Assembly: GCA_016215655.1 (NCBI GenBank)
Contig: JACRIT010000093.1
Coordinates: 1 to 60,440 of the forward strand
Origin: Acidimicrobiia bacterium
Lineage (GTDB): Bacteria; Actinomycetota; Acidimicrobiia; Spongiisociales; UBA11373
Direction: 5' to 3'
Length of the DNA: 60,440 nucleotides
The notes beneath the pieces were generated by a model. That model searched no databases. It saw only the letters and a list, made by a program, of their open reading frames with translations, and was not told the origin of the DNA. Shown one piece after another: positions 16,510 to 25,628 of the stretch. The translations under genes were made by a program, and so were the position numbers. Positions within the stretch are counted from its first letter, which is position 1. Each line of letters begins with the position of its first letter.

Positions 16510-17612
16510 CACAGCCCTCCGGGCAGCCGGCCCGGAACCATGATCCCGACGGGATCGAATGCCGCCTTGATCCGCCGCTGCAGCGGCAGGCTCGGCGGGG
16601 CCATCCCCCACGGGTCGACACCAAACCCTTCGGGCGCTGTCGCCACGACGAGCCCTCCACCGACGGACTCGGCCCACACCCGCCATCCCGACACCTCGGC
16701 GGCGCCAAACGATCCGGCAGCGAGCACCTCACCCACGCCGTGTGCCGCCACGAAGCCCGCCGCGGCCACGAGGGCCACAGCTTCACCGATGCGCGCCGGG
16801 GGCACCCGCAGGGAGATCTCCACCGGTCCGTGAGGACGATCCGGCCACACCAGACCCTCCGTCGGAGAACCTCCGAGCGTCGCGGCTTGCGCCTCCACTT
16901 CCGCGGCGGTACCGGTCAGATACACGGCGACGCCACCCGGCGTCTGCAGCACGGCGAGGGGGCGATGGATCACCGCTCCGGCGCGCTCGGCATCGTCGAC
17001 GGCGATCGTGGCCGCGGCAGATCCCTGCGGCCAGAGCTTGAGACATACCCGGGTGATCACCCCGAGCGATCCGCGCGATCCGGTGAACAGCCTGGGCAGG
17101 TCGTAGCCGCTCACGTTCTTCACCACCTGTCCGCCCCCGCGGATCACCCGGCCGTCGCCGGTGGCGGCGACGACCTCGAGCATGCGATCCCGAGTGGGAC
17201 CGAACCGGAGTCGTCGCCAGCCCGAGGCCGCAGCCGCCACCACACCGCCCACCGTGGCGGGGCCGGGGTTCTCGGGAAGGACGGCGGTCTGTCTGCGATC
17301 GGCCATCCGCGCCTCGAGGTCGGCCACGGTGACACCCGCGCCGACGACGACGGTGAGGTCGTCCGGGCGCCAGTCGATACCACCGAGGCTCCGAGTGCTG
17401 AGGAGCACGTCCGGAACCCAGGACTCCCCGATCCGATGGGTGCCGGCTCCCCACGGAAGCACCGTCAGGCGATGCTCGGCGGCAAAGTCGAGGATCGCCG
17501 CGGTCTCCTCGGCGGTGGTGGGAGCAAACGTGAACTCGGCGCGTGGTGCTCCCGGAACCTCCGCGGCGAAACGGCCGAACAGGCGAGCGACCGTCGACTT
17601 GAGTGCGGTCAT
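16509..17612 (-). CDS. glcE: Glycolate oxidase FAD-binding subunit GlcE
   Basis: A 367-aa protein with the FAD-linked oxidase (PCMH) fold: 'LTVLPWGAGTHRIGESWVPD', 'VVVGAGVTVADLEARMADR', 'LPENPGPATVGGVVAAAASG', 'RDRMLEVVAATGDGRVIRGG' and 'VVKNVSGYDLPRLFTGSRG'. It is shorter than GlcD, with a small C-terminal cap, as expected for GlcE. The ATG at 17612 was taken because the upstream frame only antisenses the 67-bp gap and the glcD 3' end. Second gene of glcDEF. Confidence 0.9.
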   Translation of the reverse strand: MTALKSTVARLFGRFAAEVPGAPRAEFTFAPTTAEETAAILDFAAEHRLTVLPWGAGTHRIGESWVPDVLLSTRSLGGIDWRPDDLTVVVGAGVTVADLEARMADRRQTAVLPENPGPATVGGVVAAAASGWRRLRFGPTRDRMLEVVAATGDGRVIRGGGQVVKNVSGYDLPRLFTGSRGSLGVITRVCLKLWPQGSAAATIAVDDAERAGAVIHRPLAVLQTPGGVAVYLTGTAAEVEAQAATLGGSPTEGLVWPDRPHGPVEISLRVPPARIGEAVALVAAAGFVAAHGVGEVLAAGSFGAAEVSGWRVWAESVGGGLVVATAPEGFGVDPWGMAPPSLPLQRRIKAAFDPVGIMVPGRLPGGL

Positions 17613-17678
17613 ACCCAGGTCCCGTCCGGGATGGGTCCGGTCCGTCCTGCGGGCGTGTCTCGGTGGGTCATGGAGACC

Positions 17679-17714
17679 ATCAGGTGCCGACCCCCGGGCG
17701 GGTCGACACCTGAT
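17679..17714. repeat. Inverted repeat overlapping the glcD stop
   Basis: Arms ATCAGGTGCCGACCC (17679-17693) and GGGTCGACACCTGAT (17700-17714), one mismatch, 6-nt loop. It encodes the last residues and stop of GlcD. Related arms occur at 31490-31523 and 51681-51715. Confidence 0.8.
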
Positions 17715-19134
17715 CCAGGGGTGAACCCATCGAAACACGTCCGAAGTCGAAGCACCGCGAACCCGCCGGCAGCATCGCTCCCGGGTTGAACCGCTTGTCG
17801 GGATCGAAGGCTTCGCGCAGTCGCGCCTGGGCATCGAGGTCGACCGCGGAGAATGACAAACCCATGAGGTCGCGCTTCTCCAAACCGATGCCGTGCTCCC
17901 CCGACAGCGCTCCTCCCGCCGCCAGCGACACTCGCACCACTTCGTCCGCGGCTGCCTTCACCCGGCGCACCTGGTCCGGATCGGAGCCGTCGTAGGCGAA
18001 CTTCGGGTGGAGGTTCCCGTCACCGGCGTGGATGGTGTTGAGCACGAGGAGCTCGTGACGGCGGGCGATCTCGTAGATGGCCTCGAGCACCTCGACGAGT
18101 CGCGTCCGGGGGATCACGGTGTCGTGGAGGTAATAGTCGGGTGCGATCTGGGCGATGGCACCGAACGCCGATTTGCGGGCCTTCCACAGCAGGTCGCGCT
18201 CCGCCTGGTCGGCGGCCACCCGGGTGTCGAAGGCGCCGTGACGCTCGGCGGTGGCGACGATGAGGTCGGCCTCGGCAGCGATGCCGGCGGGGTGACCGGT
18301 GACCTCGGCGAGCAGCATCGCGGCCGCGTCCACGGGCAGTCCGGCGTGAACGAAGTTCTCCACTGCCCGAATCAGCGGCCGATCCAGCATCTCGAGGGCT
18401 GCCGGCACGACCCCGGCGGCGATCACATCCGAGACCGTGGCCGCGGCACTCGCCACATCGGAGAAGGCGAACAACATGGTGCGCACCGCGGGATGGATCG
18501 GGCTGAGGCGCACCAGCACTCGTGTGATGATCCCGAGCGTTCCCTCGGAACCAACCATCACTCCGCGCACGTCGAGGCCGTTCATATCGGGCGCCAGGCC
18601 TCCCACGACCTGCACGACACCATCAGCATCCACGAACTCCACCCCGAGGATGTGCACCGAGGTGTTGCCCTCCGCCAGACAGTGGGGACCGCCGCTGTTG
18701 TTGGCGACGTTGCCCCCGATGGTGCAGGCAGCCTGGGAAGAGGGATCGGGGGCGAAGTAGAGACCGAGCGGTGCAGTGTGGCGGGATAGGTCGAGGTTCA
18801 CGACGCCCGGCCCGACCCATGCCGCGCCGTTGTCGGCGTCGACCTCGATTGAGTTCATCCGCATTGTGACGACGAGCACGGACGGATCGGCAGGCACGGC
18901 GCCGCCAGAGAGGCCCGTGCCCGCACCCCGGGCCACCACCGGGACCCCGTGCCGCTTGGCCACCTTCACCACCGCGGACACCCCGGCCGCATCGACGGGG
19001 AAGGTGACCGCACGGACCTCACCCCGGGTGACGCCGGCGTCCTTGGAGAACAACGTCAGGTCGACGGGTTCGGCCTTCACCGCGCCCGCACCGATGGCGG
19101 CGACCAGATCCCTGACGAGCTTCGAGTGGGCCAC
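17680..19134 (-). CDS. glcD: Glycolate oxidase catalytic subunit GlcD (FAD-linked oxidase)
   Basis: A 484-aa FAD flavoprotein. PCMH-type FAD domain: 'VPVVARGAGTGLSGGAVPAD', 'APDPSSQAACTIGGNVANNS' and 'VMVGSEGTLGIITRVLVRLS'. C-terminal oxidase domain: 'NTIHAGDGNLHPKF' and 'GGALSGEHGIGLEKRDLM', which are GlcD/D-lactate dehydrogenase active-site motifs. The presence of GlcE and GlcF fixes it as glycolate oxidase rather than lactate dehydrogenase. The last residues (LDQVSTRPGVGT) are encoded by a palindromic repeat and are probably not part of the ancestral protein. It is divergent from the AMIN-like gene across 73 bp. Confidence 0.93.
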   Translation of the reverse strand: MAHSKLVRDLVAAIGAGAVKAEPVDLTLFSKDAGVTRGEVRAVTFPVDAAGVSAVVKVAKRHGVPVVARGAGTGLSGGAVPADPSVLVVTMRMNSIEVDADNGAAWVGPGVVNLDLSRHTAPLGLYFAPDPSSQAACTIGGNVANNSGGPHCLAEGNTSVHILGVEFVDADGVVQVVGGLAPDMNGLDVRGVMVGSEGTLGIITRVLVRLSPIHPAVRTMLFAFSDVASAAATVSDVIAAGVVPAALEMLDRPLIRAVENFVHAGLPVDAAAMLLAEVTGHPAGIAAEADLIVATAERHGAFDTRVAADQAERDLLWKARKSAFGAIAQIAPDYYLHDTVIPRTRLVEVLEAIYEIARRHELLVLNTIHAGDGNLHPKFAYDGSDPDQVRRVKAAADEVVRVSLAAGGALSGEHGIGLEKRDLMGLSFSAVDLDAQARLREAFDPDKRFNPGAMLPAGSRCFDFGRVSMGSPLDQVSTRPGVGT

Positions 19135-19207
19135 GAGCCGAGCCTACCGACAGCGCGCCACCGGTTCTGTTCCTGTCGTATCGTGGGGCGACACACCGGG
19201 AGGTCGA

Positions 19208-19849
19208 ATGAGCGACAGGATGACTGGCGTCGTCGCCGCCGCGCTTGGAGTGCTCGCCGCCATCGGCATCGTGCTGCTGTTCATGGTCCTCTCCGGTGAC
19301 GGGGAAACCGAACTCACCGCGGCCACCACGACCACGAGCACCACCACGACCATCGTCACCACCACCGAGGCGACCACGACCACGGCCGCGACCACCACGA
19401 CCGAGGCGACCACGACCACGGCCGCGACCACCACGACCACCGAGGCTCCCTTCTTCGGCGACCTCGAGGCCAAGAACTGCGATGCGACCGGATCACCGAA
19501 TGCCGGCACCATCACCGACGTTCGGTTCGCCGAGCACGACGGCTTCACCCGCATCGTGTTCGACTTCTCCGGCGAGGTCCCGGGGTGCTTCGTCAGCCAG
19601 ATCGACACGACCACCATCTCGGTGCTCGTCATCGGGGTCGCCGGCGATCCACCGTATGAGGCCGGGATCTTCGATGCCTCCGGCGATCTCGCCGTGGGGC
19701 TCGGAAGCGTGATCGAGGTCATCGACGCCGGCATGGGCGCCGGGTCTGGAGAGTGGACGTTCCACATCACGACCTTCGAGGGCAACCGGATCTTCTCGAT
19801 CTTCACCCTGGAGGACCCGTCGCGGCTTGCGGTGGATATCGGGAACTAG
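19208..19849 (+). CDS. Membrane-anchored AMIN-like domain protein
   Basis: A 213-aa protein. An N-terminal transmembrane anchor (VVAAALGVLAAIGIVLLFMV) is followed by a Thr/Ala-rich linker of about 45 residues. The globular domain begins 'NAGTITDVRFAEHDGFTRIV' and continues 'FDFSGEVPGCFV', the pattern of actinobacterial AMIN-like lipoproteins thought to bind the cell envelope. Two cysteines (in KNCDAT and PGCFV) may form a disulphide. The linker includes a perfect tandem 36-bp duplication. The ATG follows GGGAGGTCGA. Function is unknown beyond likely extracytoplasmic placement. Confidence 0.75.
   Translation: MSDRMTGVVAAALGVLAAIGIVLLFMVLSGDGETELTAATTTTSTTTTIVTTTEATTTTAATTTTEATTTTAATTTTTEAPFFGDLEAKNCDATGSPNAGTITDVRFAEHDGFTRIVFDFSGEVPGCFVSQIDTTTISVLVIGVAGDPPYEAGIFDASGDLAVGLGSVIEVIDAGMGAGSGEWTFHITTFEGNRIFSIFTLEDPSRLAVDIGN
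19367..19438 (+). repeat. Tandem 36-bp duplication in the Thr-rich linker
   Basis: Two identical 36-bp units (19367-19402 and 19403-19438), each encoding EATTTTAATTTT, in frame within the anchored AMIN-like protein. This is a likely site of length variation by slippage. Confidence 0.85.
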
Positions 19850-19852
19850 CAG

Positions 19853-19866
19853 ACGCAATACGCAAG
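19853..19866. repeat. Heptamer pair (ACGCAAT/ACGCAAG)
   Basis: ACGCAAT-ACGCAAG, four bases after the stop of the AMIN-like gene. Confidence 0.6.
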
Positions 19867-19917
19867 GTGCGGGTCTGGCAGCGCGAGATCGATGGCTCGT
19901 GACCGGTCTGGCGGAAA

Positions 19918-19948
19918 ACGGGCAGCGGGACGCGGGTAGCGGGTAGCG
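19918..19948. repeat. Heptamer array (GCGGGTA) abutting a start codon
   Basis: ACGGGCA-GCGGGAC-GCGGGTA-GCGGGTA-GCG, ending 8 bases before the ATG of the SARP-type regulator. It fills the position where a Shine-Dalgarno would be expected. Confidence 0.85.
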
Positions 19949-19956
19949 TTGCTCCC

Positions 19957-22900
19957 ATGTCCGGGCTCGAGGTCCGACTTCTCGGCGGATTCGAGTTGGC
20001 ACGAGAGGGCCGCACGCTCGAACAGCTGCCCCTCCGCGCCGCTCGCTCGCTGTTTGCCTATCTAGTGCTCAACCGGGAGCGCCCCCACACCCGCGACCTG
20101 CTCGCCGGTACGTTCTGGCCGGAATTCGACGAGTCCCGGGCCCGCCGCCGACTCAGCCAGGCACTGTGGCAGATCAAGACGACCCTCGGCGACGAGGAGT
20201 CGGAGCGCTACCTCGTCGGAGGCACCGACACCATCCGATTCAACCCCGATGCGGAGTTCTCACTGGACGTCGACGAGTTCGAGAAGGCGCTCGCTGCCGA
20301 CGACATCGCCCGCGCTGTCGAGATCTACCGGGGCGATCTCCTCGCCGGGTTCTACGACGACTGGCTGTTTCCGGACCAAGACCGCCTCCGCGTCCGCTTC
20401 CTCCAGGCGCTGGAGCGCCTCACCGAGGGCGACCTGGCGCGGGGCGATCTCGAGGGCGGACTCATCCATGCCCGCCGCATCGCCGCCGAGGACGAATTCA
20501 ACGAGGCAGCCCATCGCCGGGTGATGCGCATCGCGGTTCTCCTCGGCCGTCATCACGAGGCGATCCGTCAGTACGAGGAATGTCGTCGGATCCTCTCCGA
20601 GGAACTCGGCAGCCGGCCCTCCCCCGAGACGGTGGCGCTGTATGAGGCCACACTCGCCGACCGCGACAGCGGGGGTCGTGCCGTGGCTCCTCACGAGGAC
20701 TCGCCTCTGTTCGAAGACACGTCTCATGCCCCGTTTGTGGGGCGCGACGCGGAACGGGGACAGTTCGCCCACCGCCTCGACGCCACCCTCGACGGCCATG
20801 GCGGCGTGATCCTCATCGAAGGCGAAGCCGGAGTCGGCAAGACGCGGCTCCTCGCCGAGGTCGTCGCCGACGCGCGCTGGCGCGGCATGGATGTCCTCTG
20901 GGGTCGATCCCATCCCAGCCCGGGCCGTCCCTTCGGTCCTCTCGCCGAAGCCCTCGATGGCATCTCGGCACTGCGGGCTCGACAAGTGTCCGGACGCCTC
21001 GACCCGGCGTGGCGGGCGGTGCTGGCGCCGCTCGCCCCGGCGATCGGTGGAGACGCCCCGGCGGCGGAGCCGGTCCGTCGTGCGGATGAGCAGGCGAGGA
21101 TGCGCGAAGCCATCACCACGGCGTTTCGCGGAGTGGCCGGGCTGGTGCCGACCCTCGTCGTGCTCGAGGACGTGCACTGGGCGGACGACGACACCATCCA
21201 GGCGCTCACCCAGATGGTGGGCCAGATCGGCGGCGATCGGCTGCTCTTCGCCGTGTCCTACCGGCATGGAGAGGCCAGGGAGCGTGACGACGTCTGGGAG
21301 CTGCTCCGATCACTCGATCGGCTGCCCCACTGCTCGCGCCTGTCCCTGGCGCCGTACTCGCCCGCGCAGACCGAGGAGTTGATCCGCCGCAGCCTCGGAC
21401 TCAGCGAAGTGAGCGGCGAGTTCTCGGAGCGCCTCCATCGGGAGACCGGAGGCATCCCGCTGTTCATCGTGGAGACCCTGCGCGCCCTCTACGAGCGCAA
21501 CGATCTCGCCTCGGCCGAGCTCGAAACGGAGGATGCGCCGGCCAATCGCGATCGCCTGCCGCTCACGCCTGCGGTCCACGCTCTCATCCGACACCGCCTC
21601 GAGGCACTCGAGCCGGCCTCGCGCGACACCATCGAGCTCATCTCCACCCACGATGGCACCCTGAGCCTTGCCGAGATCGAATCGGCGTCGGAACTGGAAC
21701 CCGGAGTGGCCCTCCAGGCTGTCGATGACCTGGTACGGCGCAGGTTCCTCAGCTCGTCCGACGGGTCGTTCGCCACCGGCCACGAACTCATGCGGCGGGT
21801 CATCTACGACAATCTCACCCTCTCGCGTCGTCTGGATCTCCATCGCCGTGTGGCGCGGGCGGTGGAGCAGCACCGACCCGATGAGGTCGAGTTGCTCGCC
21901 CATCACTTCCTGACGGCGCGCATGCCCGAACGCGCCGCCGTCTATCTCGAACGGGCGGCCTCGCGAGCCATGGCCGTCCACGCCTACGACACGGCCGTGC
22001 TCCATCTCGAGCGTGCCTCGGCCGCACTCGATGAGATCGACGGGGCGAGGGAGCGTCGGTTCGCCGTGGCATCACTCCAGGAGGAGGTGCTCGACGTCCT
22101 CGGACGCCGCGACGATCAGCGTCACGCCGTGCAGCGTCTGGAGCGTTTCGCCACTGGTCCCCAGCGCAGTGTCGCCCTCACCCGCAAGGCGTGGTGGCTG
22201 GCACATCGCGACGAGTTCCAGCAGGCGGTCGATACGGCTCGCGAAGCGCTCGCTCTCGCCGAGCAGGAAGGTGACGCAGGGCGCACCGTGTCCGCACTCA
22301 CCGCTCTCGGCATGATCGCCTGCTTCGCCGGAAAGGCCACCGAGGGCGTCGAGTACCTCGAACGGGCCGCGACGTTCCGTGGCGTGGATCGAAGTCAGGA
22401 AGCGGATGCCCGCAACGCCCTCGGACAGAACCTGGTCGACCTGCAGCGGTTCGGAGAGGCCGAGTCGCAGTTGCTGGCAGCGCTCGCCATCTACACCGAC
22501 CTCGACGACGCCCGGGGCCAGGCCGACGTGCTCGGCATGCTCGCCACGCTTCGGATGGAGCGGGGTGAACCCGAGAGCGCCGAGAAGGACTACCAGCGCG
22601 CCATCGCCGTGTCGCGACGCATCGGCTACCGCCACGGCGAGGCGGTCAACCAGATGAACCTCGGCATCCTGTTCGTGATCACCAACCAACTCGGCGACGC
22701 CCTCCGCATGTTCGATGCTGCCGCCGAGACCTATGGCCTGATGGGGAACGCTCGCGGACGAGCTCTAGTGCAAAGCAACGCCGCGTGGATGCGTCACAGC
22801 CGACTGGGCATGGATGCCGAGGCCGAACATGAACTCGTTGAAGCCCTCCACATCTACAAGGCGATTGGCGACGAGCGCGGGATCGCCCAGTGCACGGGCG

Positions 22901-23739
22901 TCCTGGCAAGTATCCAGGCCCGAAGGAAGGACTACGAGGCAGCATGGGCTGGATTCGAGGCAGCGATTGAGATGGCGCGTCGGGTGCTCGACCAGTGGCT
23001 TGAGGCCCAGATGTTCAGACAGTTCGGCGTCGAGAAGCTGATTGCCGGTTGCCCCGATGAAGCGCTGGAGTACGCGACACGCGCCGAACAGATCGCGACC
23101 TCGATCGGACTCAGCGACTTGCTGATCGGTACGCAGAGTCTCCGAGGTAGGGCGTACCTCTCGCTCGGCCGACATGCCGATGCGCTGCTGGCGACGACGG
23201 CGGCAGTAGAGCGACTGCACCCCGGTCTCGAACTCGCACACTTGGTGCACTACGCCCACGGCCTCGCTTTGCACGCGGCGGGACGTCACGCCGATAGTCA
23301 CGAGCAGTTCTGCCGGGCATACGAGGTCCTCATGCAAATCGTTGCGACTCTCGATCCCGAGGATCAACAGCGCGCAATCCGGGCAGTTCCCGACCATGCA
23401 TCAATCATCGACTGGTGGATGTCCGAACGGCCGATCGTAAGGGAACTCGTTGTGGCTTCGGCCGTCGCTCCAACGGGGCGGCCCCTCGCGAGTGATGAAC
23501 TCGTGCCTGTTTCTCTCACGGTGAGCACACCTGCTGACCTCGACATCGAAGACAAGGTCGGCCGAAGACAGGCCCGCCTGCACCGAGTCCTCGCGGAAGC
23601 TGCCGAGCAGGGTGCATCGCTCACCGTCACCGACCTCGCCGCTGCCCTCGACATCTCGGAAGCGACCGTTCGCCGCGATCTGAGTCACCTACGCGCGAGC
23701 GGTTACCCAATGACCACTCGCGGTAGCCGCGCGGTATGA
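19957..23739 (+). CDS. SARP/BTAD-type AAA-TPR transcriptional regulator with C-terminal HTH
   Basis: A 1260-aa multidomain regulator. Residues about 1-95 are a winged-helix (LEVRLLGGFELAREGRTLEQ) and about 96-245 a bacterial transcriptional activation domain ('GDLLAGFYDDWLFPDQDRLR', 'ARRIAAEDEFNEAAHRRVMR'), as in SARP activators. An AAA/STAND ATPase follows with Walker A GEAGVGKT at 289-296 and Walker B 'LVVLEDVHWADDD' near 399. Residues about 630-1150 are TPR-like repeats. The last 40 residues (LTVTDLAAALDISEATVRRD) look like a second, DeoR-type HTH, which is unusual. No ribosome-binding site is visible because a heptamer repeat occupies that position. It is separate from neighbouring operons; its target genes are unknown. 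Confidence 0.88.
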   Translation: MSGLEVRLLGGFELAREGRTLEQLPLRAARSLFAYLVLNRERPHTRDLLAGTFWPEFDESRARRRLSQALWQIKTTLGDEESERYLVGGTDTIRFNPDAEFSLDVDEFEKALAADDIARAVEIYRGDLLAGFYDDWLFPDQDRLRVRFLQALERLTEGDLARGDLEGGLIHARRIAAEDEFNEAAHRRVMRIAVLLGRHHEAIRQYEECRRILSEELGSRPSPETVALYEATLADRDSGGRAVAPHEDSPLFEDTSHAPFVGRDAERGQFAHRLDATLDGHGGVILIEGEAGVGKTRLLAEVVADARWRGMDVLWGRSHPSPGRPFGPLAEALDGISALRARQVSGRLDPAWRAVLAPLAPAIGGDAPAAEPVRRADEQARMREAITTAFRGVAGLVPTLVVLEDVHWADDDTIQALTQMVGQIGGDRLLFAVSYRHGEARERDDVWELLRSLDRLPHCSRLSLAPYSPAQTEELIRRSLGLSEVSGEFSERLHRETGGIPLFIVETLRALYERNDLASAELETEDAPANRDRLPLTPAVHALIRHRLEALEPASRDTIELISTHDGTLSLAEIESASELEPGVALQAVDDLVRRRFLSSSDGSFATGHELMRRVIYDNLTLSRRLDLHRRVARAVEQHRPDEVELLAHHFLTARMPERAAVYLERAASRAMAVHAYDTAVLHLERASAALDEIDGARERRFAVASLQEEVLDVLGRRDDQRHAVQRLERFATGPQRSVALTRKAWWLAHRDEFQQAVDTAREALALAEQEGDAGRTVSALTALGMIACFAGKATEGVEYLERAATFRGVDRSQEADARNALGQNLVDLQRFGEAESQLLAALAIYTDLDDARGQADVLGMLATLRMERGEPESAEKDYQRAIAVSRRIGYRHGEAVNQMNLGILFVITNQLGDALRMFDAAAETYGLMGNARGRALVQSNAAWMRHSRLGMDAEAEHELVEALHIYKAIGDERGIAQCTGVLASIQARRKDYEAAWAGFEAAIEMARRVLDQWLEAQMFRQFGVEKLIAGCPDEALEYATRAEQIATSIGLSDLLIGTQSLRGRAYLSLGRHADALLATTAAVERLHPGLELAHLVHYAHGLALHAAGRHADSHEQFCRAYEVLMQIVATLDPEDQQRAIRAVPDHASIIDWWMSERPIVRELVVASAVAPTGRPLASDELVPVSLTVSTPADLDIEDKVGRRQARLHRVLAEAAEQGASLTVTDLAAALDISEATVRRDLSHLRASGYPMTTRGSRAV

Positions 23740-23978
23740 GCGGAAGGTGCCGGTAGTCGGCTCCTGCCTCCTTTAGATAGCCCCGAGATAGGCCGAAGTA
23801 ATCCTCCTGGCACATAGGAGGACAAATGCTGCGCCCCGGACACGGACCTAGCTAACGGTTTCCGCGGCCCGATCCCGGATCGGGGTCGCGGGTGGAGGAC
23901 GGAGTCCGGATCCAGAGCCGGCCCGTCGCAACAACACAGCCGGTGACGTACGCCCACGGGGACGACCGGCACCCCACT

Positions 23979-24010
23979 CGGATGATCCCCGGCTCGCCGG
24001 GGATCATCCG
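23979..24010. terminator. Perfect inverted repeat between convergent genes
   Basis: Arms CGGATGATCCCCGG and CCGGGGATCATCCG around CTCG, 14 bp and perfect. It lies 13 bp beyond the ETF-QO stop and 240 bp beyond the SARP regulator stop, so it could terminate the minus-strand operon. There is no T-run on either side. The rest of 23740-23978 shows no gene, only a 9-codon open frame behind AGGAGG at 23826. Confidence 0.5.
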
Positions 24011-24023
24011 CGTTCGGGTCCGG

Positions 24024-25628
24024 TCACATCGTCTTGTACTTCGGTCCCTCGCCGCCCTCGGGCACGAGCCATCGGATCGCCTGCTCGGGGCACTTGGCCC
24101 GGCAGGTCTGACAGTGCAGGCAGTTCGATGGCGAGAGCACCATCTCGCCATCGACGAACTCGTACACCTCTCCCGGGCAGAAGTGGATGCAGGCACGATC
24201 GCCGTAGACATCGCCGCACGCCACGCACCGACTCGGATCGGAGATGGTGATGTGGGACGGCTCCTCCTCCCGATGCATGGTGCCCGACAGAGCCACTCCG
24301 GACAGACGGTCCGATGACCCATTCGGGTGATGGTCGAGCCGGGCCCGCTTCATCGCCCGGTAATCCGGCTGCGTGCCGATCTTTCCGGGCACCAGGCCCT
24401 GGAGCAGCGACAGCGGCGCCCCGACGTACACGCTGCCCCCCTTGCTGAACACCTGCCGATAGTTCCGACCCTTGCGAAGGTCGGCGATCACCGGACTCGC
24501 CTGCAGCAGGTCGTCGTAGACCTTGAGGCTGGCGGCACCGAAGTGTCCCGCCATCGCCGCGTTGGCGACCGCCTGGCCGGCGAGCATTCCGGACCGCATG
24601 GCGTTGTGCCAGCCCTTGAGCTTGCGCACATCGGTGAACCCGGCGGCGTCTCCGACGATCAGGGCGCCGTCGGTGTACGGCTGCGGGAGGGAGAAGTAAC
24701 CGCCCTCGGGAAGCGTCTTGGCCCCATAGGCGATCGTCTCACCTCCCTCGAGGAGCCGGTGAATGTGCTTGTGCGCCTTGAAGCGCTGCAGTTCCTCGTA
24801 GGGATTGAGGTCGGCCCACTTCCAGTCGAGTCCGATGACCAGTGCGACGGCCACGGTGTTCTTGTCCATGCTGTACAGCGTTCCCCCGCCGAACAGACGC
24901 GGGAGTGGATACCCGAACGTGTGGACCACATGGTTCGACCCGAACTCGTTGCCCTCCGGCAACTTCATGATCTCCTTGACCCCGACCGAATAGATCTGGG
25001 CGTTGCCGCCGCGGGCGAGTCCGTTGTGCCGGATCAGGCCCTCCGTCAACTGGCCGAGCGATCCCTCGCCGAAGACGGTGACGGAGGCCTCGATGTCCTC
25101 TGCGGGCACGTAGTTGACCTGGCGGTGCCCCTGGCGATCGAGTCCGCGCTCTCCCAGCCGCACGCCCTTGACCCTGTTCCCGTCATAGAGGACCTCGGTG
25201 GCGGCGAAGCCCGGATACACCTTCACCCCCAGGGCCTCCGCTTCGGCTGCGAGCCAGCACACCATCTCGCTCCCGGAGAGGATCAGCTTGCGCCGGTTCC
25301 TCATGTATCCCGGCATGACGAACTCGGGCAGTCGCAGCGCCAACGATCGGTTCGCTAGGAACAACGTCTCGTCCTTCTCCACGGCGCTGGCCAGCGCCCG
25401 GGTGACGAAGGGGTCCTGCCGGGTCCTCCACTCGGGGATCAACTCGTCCAGCGCCTCGGGCTCGAACACGAGTCCGGAGAGGATGTGCTCGCCGACCTTC
25501 TCGGACTTCTCGATGACCACGACGCTCTCGGTGCGACCGGCGGCGTTGAGCAGCTGCTTGGCCCTGATGGCACCGGCCAGGCTCGCCGGGCCGGCGCCCA
25601 CGAAGAGCACGTCCACCTGGTTGACCAT
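24024..25628 (-). CDS. Electron transfer flavoprotein:quinone oxidoreductase (FixC-FixX type)
   Basis: A 534-aa membrane-associated flavoprotein that passes electrons from ETF to quinone. N-terminal FAD Rossmann 'VDVLFVGAGPASLAGAIRAK', then 'EKSEKVGEHILSGLVFEPEA', a second FAD strand 'DGALIVGDAAGFTDVRKLKG', and a C-terminal ferredoxin-like domain with 'CVACGDVYGDRACIHFCPG' and 'CLHCQTCRAKCPEQAIRW'. The ending 'VPEGGEGPKY' is typical of ETF-QO. The ATG overlaps the EtfBA stop (TGATG), giving one coupled unit. FixX is fused to FixC here, as in canonical ETF-QO. Confidence 0.9.
   Translation of the reverse strand: MVNQVDVLFVGAGPASLAGAIRAKQLLNAAGRTESVVVIEKSEKVGEHILSGLVFEPEALDELIPEWRTRQDPFVTRALASAVEKDETLFLANRSLALRLPEFVMPGYMRNRRKLILSGSEMVCWLAAEAEALGVKVYPGFAATEVLYDGNRVKGVRLGERGLDRQGHRQVNYVPAEDIEASVTVFGEGSLGQLTEGLIRHNGLARGGNAQIYSVGVKEIMKLPEGNEFGSNHVVHTFGYPLPRLFGGGTLYSMDKNTVAVALVIGLDWKWADLNPYEELQRFKAHKHIHRLLEGGETIAYGAKTLPEGGYFSLPQPYTDGALIVGDAAGFTDVRKLKGWHNAMRSGMLAGQAVANAAMAGHFGAASLKVYDDLLQASPVIADLRKGRNYRQVFSKGGSVYVGAPLSLLQGLVPGKIGTQPDYRAMKRARLDHHPNGSSDRLSGVALSGTMHREEEPSHITISDPSRCVACGDVYGDRACIHFCPGEVYEFVDGEMVLSPSNCLHCQTCRAKCPEQAIRWLVPEGGEGPKYKTM

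Noticed and set aside
23826-23855. Nine-codon ORF behind a good AGGAGG
   Set aside because: Too short to support as a gene, with no recognisable peptide. It may be a leader or chance.
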